Assembly (NCBI GenBank): GCA_038223055.1
Contig: JBBRHF010000085.1
Location: 1 to 16,485 of the forward strand
DNA from: JBBRHF01 sp038223055
Lineage (GTDB): Bacteria > Actinomycetota > Actinomycetes > JACCUZ01
Length of the DNA: 16,485 nt
Direction: 5' to 3'
Shown: positions 13,665 through 16,485 of the stretch, piece after piece
Position numbering within the stretch: the first letter of the stretch is position 1
Layout: every line of letters begins with the position of its first letter
Made by a program: the position numbers and the translations under genes
Notes under the pieces: model-generated
What the model was told of the DNA's origin: nothing
The model's database searches: none
The model's input: only the letters and a program-made list of their open reading frames with translations

Positions 13665-14677
13665 TCCCGCCCTCCCCCGCAGTCCCCGCCCCCAAGCCTG
13701 CACGGCACGCAGCGGCCTACCGGCCCACGATCGACATCCTGCCGGGCGGCCCGCGGCCTGGAGCCGGAAGCGCGGAACCTGCGCGCAAGCATGCGTTCGG
13801 CCGTCGGGGCAAGAAGCCTGTCCTCGCGAGCCCCGTCGGGGCTCGCCCTGCCGCGCTGGCGTCCCACCCAACCGTGGCGCTTTCGGCGCGGCTGCCGAGC
13901 GGCCTGCCGAGCCGACCCACACCCGACCTCGAGGTCGCGCCCGCCGACCCGGACCCGTTCGCCTCCATGGCGCAGGCGCCGGACCCCTTTGCCTCCATGG
14001 CGCAGGCGCCGGACCCCTTTGCCTCCATGTCGGAAGCGCCGGACCCGTTCGCATCCGCGGCCGAGGCGCCGGACCCATTCGCACCTTCGGCCGAGCCGCC
14101 GGACCCGTTCGCAACCACGGCCGAACCCGACCCGTTCGCAACGATGGCCGAGACCCCCGACCCGTTCGCGCCCGTCGCGGAAGCGCCCCCCATACCGGCG
14201 ATGTCCCCAGCGTTCGCGCCGGCTCCTCCGGAGGGACGCCCCCCGATCATGGTCGCTCCGTTCCTCCCGTCCCAGCCGGCCTTCGGTGCCGCGCCTTTCG
14301 ACTCGTACACCTCTGACGCCGACGAGAGGTCCCAGCAAGCGCACAACGCGATCTCCGAGCTGCGGGGGCTGTACGAGCCGTCGTACGCACCGGTGTCACT
14401 CACGCCCCTCTCGGTCCCGGGTGGTCTGACTCGCCGGCAGCGCACGGCACCTGCCCCCGTCGCTTCGGTCGCGCCGGCCGCGGCCATGCCCGCCAGGGAT
14501 CGCAGCGCGACCCAGGTGCGCGGCATGCTCACCGGCTTCCGAGCCGGCGTCGAGCGGGGCCGCTCGACCGGCGATTCGGCCGAGCGCGGCTCGACCCGCG
14601 TCGACAAACCTCCGGCGCAGGCCGGATCGCAACACCGACCATCAGCTGGATCCGTGCGGAGGAAAGAGGAATCGTGA
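13601..14677 (+). CDS. cvnA: C-terminal tail of the conservon kinase, out of frame with its front part
   Basis: Open frame that continues the kinase after the one-base loss at 13539-13542. It is not an independent gene in my view: GTG 13601 has no ribosome site, the frame extends upstream into the same VDxP repeats, and its end (GGLTRRQRTAP and ATQVRGMLTGFRAGVERGR) is the usual C-terminus of actinobacterial NIT-type kinases of conservons. The content is low-complexity, Pro/Ala-rich and probably disordered and cytoplasmic, with eight PDPFA repeats in the middle. The stop TGA overlaps the GTG of the Roadblock gene by GTGA, as expected for coupled cvnA-cvnB. If the sequence is correct, the kinase would lack this tail unless slippage restores the frame. 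Confidence 0.7.
   Translation: MFGESVAEAFASQRLPVAAPIVPPSPAVPAPKPARHAAAYRPTIDILPGGPRPGAGSAEPARKHAFGRRGKKPVLASPVGARPAALASHPTVALSARLPSGLPSRPTPDLEVAPADPDPFASMAQAPDPFASMAQAPDPFASMSEAPDPFASAAEAPDPFAPSAEPPDPFATTAEPDPFATMAETPDPFAPVAEAPPIPAMSPAFAPAPPEGRPPIMVAPFLPSQPAFGAAPFDSYTSDADERSQQAHNAISELRGLYEPSYAPVSLTPLSVPGGLTRRQRTAPAPVASVAPAAAMPARDRSATQVRGMLTGFRAGVERGRSTGDSAERGSTRVDKPPAQAGSQHRPSAGSVRRKEES
13949..14185 (+). repeat. PDPFA(S/T/P)xAEx repeat, eight units of about 30 bp
   Basis: Eight tandem copies encoding PDPFASMAQA-type decapeptides (13949, 13979, 14009, 14039, 14069, 14099, 14126, 14156; the sixth is nine residues). The first two encode identical peptides and later ones diverge, indicating recent expansion at the 5' side. 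Each unit presents an invariant DPF core within disordered sequence. Confidence 0.9.
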
Positions 14678-15129
14678 GCAATCTGAGCCCCGAGGCGGCA
14701 AACTTCAGCTGGCTGCTCGGCAACTTCGTGCAGAGTGTTCCCGGCGTGCGTCACACGCTGGTGGTGTCCGCGGACGGCCTGCTCATGGCCATGTCCGACG
14801 GGATGGAGCGCACCCAGGGCGACCAGCTCGCGGCGATCGTGTCCGGCCTGGCCAGCCTCACCCGTGGCGCCGCCCGCGAGCTGAAGGCCGGCGAGGTCCT
14901 GCAGGCCATCGTCGAGATGGATCGGTTGTTCCTCTTCACCACCAGCATCAGCGACGGCTCGGTGCTTGCCGTGGCCGCCGATGCGACCTGCGACGTGGGC
15001 CTCGTGGGCTACGAGATGACCCTGCTGGTCAGCCGCGCCGAGACAACCATGACCCCGGCGCTCGTCAGCGAGATGCGCGCCAGCCTGCGCACCGGCGGGG
15101 TCGCCCGGCCGGTCGGTGTGGGGCGCTAG
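14674..15129 (+). CDS. cvnB: Roadblock/LC7-domain protein CvnB
   Basis: Small cytoplasmic Roadblock/LC7 (MglB-like) protein, 151 residues, second member of the conservon. The domain fills most of the chain: NFSWLLGNFVQSVPGVRHTLVVSADGLLMAMSDGM, then QLAAIVSGLASLTRGAARELKAGEVLQAIVEMD and LFLFTTSISDGSVLAVAADATCDVGLVGYEMTLLV. Such proteins dimerise and bind Ras-like GTPases, by analogy with MglB acting on MglA, so the expected partner is the GTPase encoded two genes downstream. The GTG start at 14674 overlaps the TGA that closes the kinase tail (GTGA) and has a strong purine-rich ribosome site (GGAGGAAAGAGGA, 14658-14670). The stop at 15129 is followed at once by the DUF742 start. Length and order are standard for the family. 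Confidence 0.94.
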   Translation: MSNLSPEAANFSWLLGNFVQSVPGVRHTLVVSADGLLMAMSDGMERTQGDQLAAIVSGLASLTRGAARELKAGEVLQAIVEMDRLFLFTTSISDGSVLAVAADATCDVGLVGYEMTLLVSRAETTMTPALVSEMRASLRTGGVARPVGVGR

Positions 15130-15134
15130 GGACG

Positions 15135-15548
15135 ATGATGACGACCACCGAACCCGACCGTCCCGACCCGGAACTGCCCGAGACCCGGTCGGTCCGTCCC
15201 TACACGATGACCGGCGGTCGGACCCGACCCCGGCGCGCCTACCTCCCGATCGAGGCGCTCGTACGCCGGGTGGGCACCGGACCCACGGACGGGTTGGACG
15301 GCCAACTCGCGGCATCCGTGAGCCCGGAGCGGCGAGGCATCCTCGACCTGACCACCGACGCGATCCTGTCGGTGGCTGAGATCTCGGCGTACCTCGCGCT
15401 GCCCCTCGGGGTGGTCCGGGTCCTTGTCGGCGACCTCGCCGACTGCGGTCGCGTCGTGGTGCACGCAGGTCGCCCACCGTCCCAGCAGACCCCCGCCGAA
15501 AACTTCAAGGTTCTGGAGAGTGTTCTCGATGGCATTTCCGCTCTCTGA
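15135..15548 (+). CDS. cvnC: DUF742 protein CvnC
   Basis: Conservon third component, 137 residues, with the DUF742 signature: VRPYTMTGGRTRP near the N-terminus, then RRGILDLTTDAILSVAEISAYLALPLGVVRVLVGDLADCGRVVVH, a winged-helix-like region, and a C-terminal VLESVLDGISAL helix. It probably bridges the Roadblock protein and GTPase or the kinase; no enzymatic role is known. Two adjacent ATGs (15135, 15138) are possible. AGGGA at 15128-15132 gives better spacing (5 bp) to the second, so the protein may be one residue shorter. The gene begins 5 bp after cvnB and overlaps the GTPase start by 20 bp, which indicates translational coupling within one operon. Confidence 0.93.
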   Translation: MMTTTEPDRPDPELPETRSVRPYTMTGGRTRPRRAYLPIEALVRRVGTGPTDGLDGQLAASVSPERRGILDLTTDAILSVAEISAYLALPLGVVRVLVGDLADCGRVVVHAGRPPSQQTPAENFKVLESVLDGISAL

Positions 15549-16131
15549 CGTGATGGCGCCGCCCCCCGCCTCACCCGCTGCCGTTCCCACCACCGTCAAG
15601 ATCGTTGTCGCGGGCGGCTTCGCGGTCGGCAAGACGACCTTCATCGGGTCGATCTCCGACATCGAGCCGCTCTCGACCGAGGCCGCGATGACCGAGCACA
15701 GCGTCGGTGTCGACGATGCCGGCGGCGTGACCGACCGCAAGACCACCACCACGGTCGCGATGGACTTCGGACGCATCGCGCTGCCCGGCGACCTGTGGCT
15801 CTATCTGTTCGGAACTCCCGGCCAGGACCGGTTCCACTTCATGTGGGACGACCTGGTCACCGGGGCCGTCGGCGCAGTCGTGCTCGTCGACACCGGACGG
15901 CTCGAGGACTGCTTTCCGGCGGTCGACTACTTCGAGGCCCGCCAGATCCCGTTCGTGCTGGCGGTCAACTGCTTCGACGGTGTGGCCCGCCACGCGATCG
16001 AGGACGTGCGCGAGGCGCTCGCCGTACGGCCCGAGACGCCGGTCTTCTACACCGATGCCCGGTCCCGCGCGGCCACGAAGCAGGCGCTGATCACCCTGGT
16101 CACCCTGGCGATGGCGCGGATCGAGGGCTGA
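15529..16131 (+). CDS. cvnD: Ras-like GTPase CvnD
   Basis: Small GTP-binding protein of 200 residues, fourth conservon component and presumed output switch of the complex. P-loop GGFAVGKT lies at 29-36 (G1), FGTPGQDRF at 94-102 (G3; the usual DxxG Asp is replaced by Gly-Thr, as in other CvnD proteins), and NCFD at 147-150 in place of the Ras NKxD (G4). VKIVVAG precedes the P-loop as the first beta strand. ATG 15529 is chosen because GGAGAG (15515-15520) lies 8 bp upstream and the start overlaps the end of cvnC, a normal conservon arrangement; ATG 15553 is a weaker alternative. The first 20 residues are Pro/Ala-rich and disordered. The stop at 16131 precedes an MpaB-family gene by a few tens of bases. 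Confidence 0.94.
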   Translation: MAFPLSDVMAPPPASPAAVPTTVKIVVAGGFAVGKTTFIGSISDIEPLSTEAAMTEHSVGVDDAGGVTDRKTTTTVAMDFGRIALPGDLWLYLFGTPGQDRFHFMWDDLVTGAVGAVVLVDTGRLEDCFPAVDYFEARQIPFVLAVNCFDGVARHAIEDVREALAVRPETPVFYTDARSRAATKQALITLVTLAMARIEG

Positions 16132-16157
16132 CCTTCCGGTTGCCGATGGCGGACCGA

Positions 16158-16163
16158 CACAAT
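16158..16163 (+). promoter_or_regulatory. Possible -10 box for the MpaB-family gene
   Basis: CACAAT lies 6 bp before the in-frame GTG at 16170 in a stretch without a ribosome site. The layout resembles GACAAT before the HAD GTG. No good -35 is visible at 17-18 bp (TTCCGG/TCCGGT). If real, the oxygenase gene has its own leaderless transcript besides read-through from the conservon. Confidence 0.25.
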
Positions 16164-16169
16164 GGTGGT

Positions 16170-16485
16170 GTGCTGATGCTGCTGCGGGACTGGGCCCGGT
16201 CGGTGCGGCTGCGCTCGCCCCGCGAGGCGACGCGCATGCTGTTGACCGGACATGCCGACGGGGCCGCTCCCTGGGTGCGCGAACTCGGTGCGCCCGGCGA
16301 CGACGGGTGGTTCGGCCCCGGGTCCACGACCTGGCGGGTGCACGCCGACGCCGCGACCCTCGTGGGCGGCATCCGGGCGTTGCTCGTGCAGGCAACGCAC
16401 CCGACGGTGCTCGCCGGCTTCGACCAGCACTCGGCCTACCGCGAGGACCCCACCGGGCGGCTCCAGCGCACCGCCGCGTTCGTGA
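16170..16485 (+). CDS. MpaB/DUF2236-family oxygenase, N-terminal part (3' truncated by window)
   Basis: Start of a DUF2236 (oxygenase MpaB) family protein. The readable part includes LLRDWARSVRLRSPREATRMLL, then DDGWFGPGSTTWRVHADAATLVGGIRALLVQATHPTVLAGFDQHSAYREDPTGRLQRTAAFV, which is the family hallmark: WRVHAD, ALLxQATHP with a conserved His, and YREDPxGRLQRTA. The family is related to latex-clearing protein Lcp, a haem b oxygenase, so a haem-dependent oxidation is expected, but the substrate is unknown. The start is uncertain: in-frame ATG 16146, GTG 16170 and ATG 16176 are all possible. I prefer 16170 for the -10-like box 6 bp upstream and because the family sequence begins near LLRDWA. 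It follows cvnD by 38 bp on the same strand. The chain continues beyond base 16485. Confidence 0.82.
   Translation, partial: MLMLLRDWARSVRLRSPREATRMLLTGHADGAAPWVRELGAPGDDGWFGPGSTTWRVHADAATLVGGIRALLVQATHPTVLAGFDQHSAYREDPTGRLQRTAAFV

Noticed and set aside
12726..14344. Minus-strand open frames across the kinase tail rich in GIDRGIDQ-type repeats
   Set aside because: They mirror the plus-strand 12-bp and 30-bp repeats. The plus strand carries the family C-terminus and the coupling to cvnB.
15126..16395. Minus-strand open frames over cvnC/cvnD and the MpaB start
   Set aside because: Antisense shadows; the plus strand encodes recognisable DUF742, GTPase and DUF2236 proteins.

Overview
This window comes from a high-GC Gram-positive bacterium (Actinomycetota). 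The evidence is strong G/C bias at third codon positions, a proteasome activator ending in GQYL, a complete 'conservon' (cvnABCD) signalling operon, a pheA-serS neighbourhood typical of actinobacteria, and several starts that look leaderless. The genus cannot be told from the sequence. Gene density is high, no gap exceeds about 270 bases, and I see no rRNA, tRNA, CRISPR, insertion sequence or prophage.

Layout. 1-416: 3' end of pheA (regulatory ACT domain). 439-2801, minus strand: a three-gene lipid cluster, in transcription order PAP2 phosphatase, second PAP2 phosphatase, diacylglycerol/YegS-type lipid kinase. 2844-5917, plus strand: serS, a decayed threonine aldolase-like gene, and a Cof-type HAD phosphatase, joined by GTGA stop/start overlaps. 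5935-5996: overlapping inverted repeats that look like a two-way terminator. 5995-9364, minus strand: a secreted TIGR03118-family protein with an apparently broken signal peptide, the proteasome activator bpa/pafE, a long hairpin (8304-8355), and a PIG3-type quinone oxidoreductase. 9543-10949: a sugar-porter MFS transporter, followed by a 17-bp tandem repeat that runs from its stop codon to the end of the convergent DUF6457 gene (11039-11326). 11457-16131: the conservon, consisting of a membrane sensor kinase, a Roadblock/LC7 protein, a DUF742 protein and a Ras-like GTPase. 16170-16485: the start of an MpaB/DUF2236 haem-oxygenase-family gene, in the place where many conservons carry a P450 (cvnE).

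How the genes fit together. The cvn genes are translationally coupled (4-bp GTGA overlap, 5-8 bp gap, 20-bp overlap) and are expected to form one membrane-associated G-protein-like signalling complex. The kinase has a very long, low-complexity tail built from two different repeat families. It is split by a one-base C-tract difference inside the first family. The minus-strand lipid cluster could phosphorylate and dephosphorylate lipids of the envelope or of undecaprenyl metabolism. serS, the aldolase remnant and the HAD gene form a housekeeping operon.

A recurring theme is reading-frame damage at short homopolymers or repeats: 7232, 13539, 4454, about 4854 and 4989, plus an internal deletion at about 4515. 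This is either real decay or slippage, or consensus error in the assembly. Raw reads or a relative's genome would separate these.
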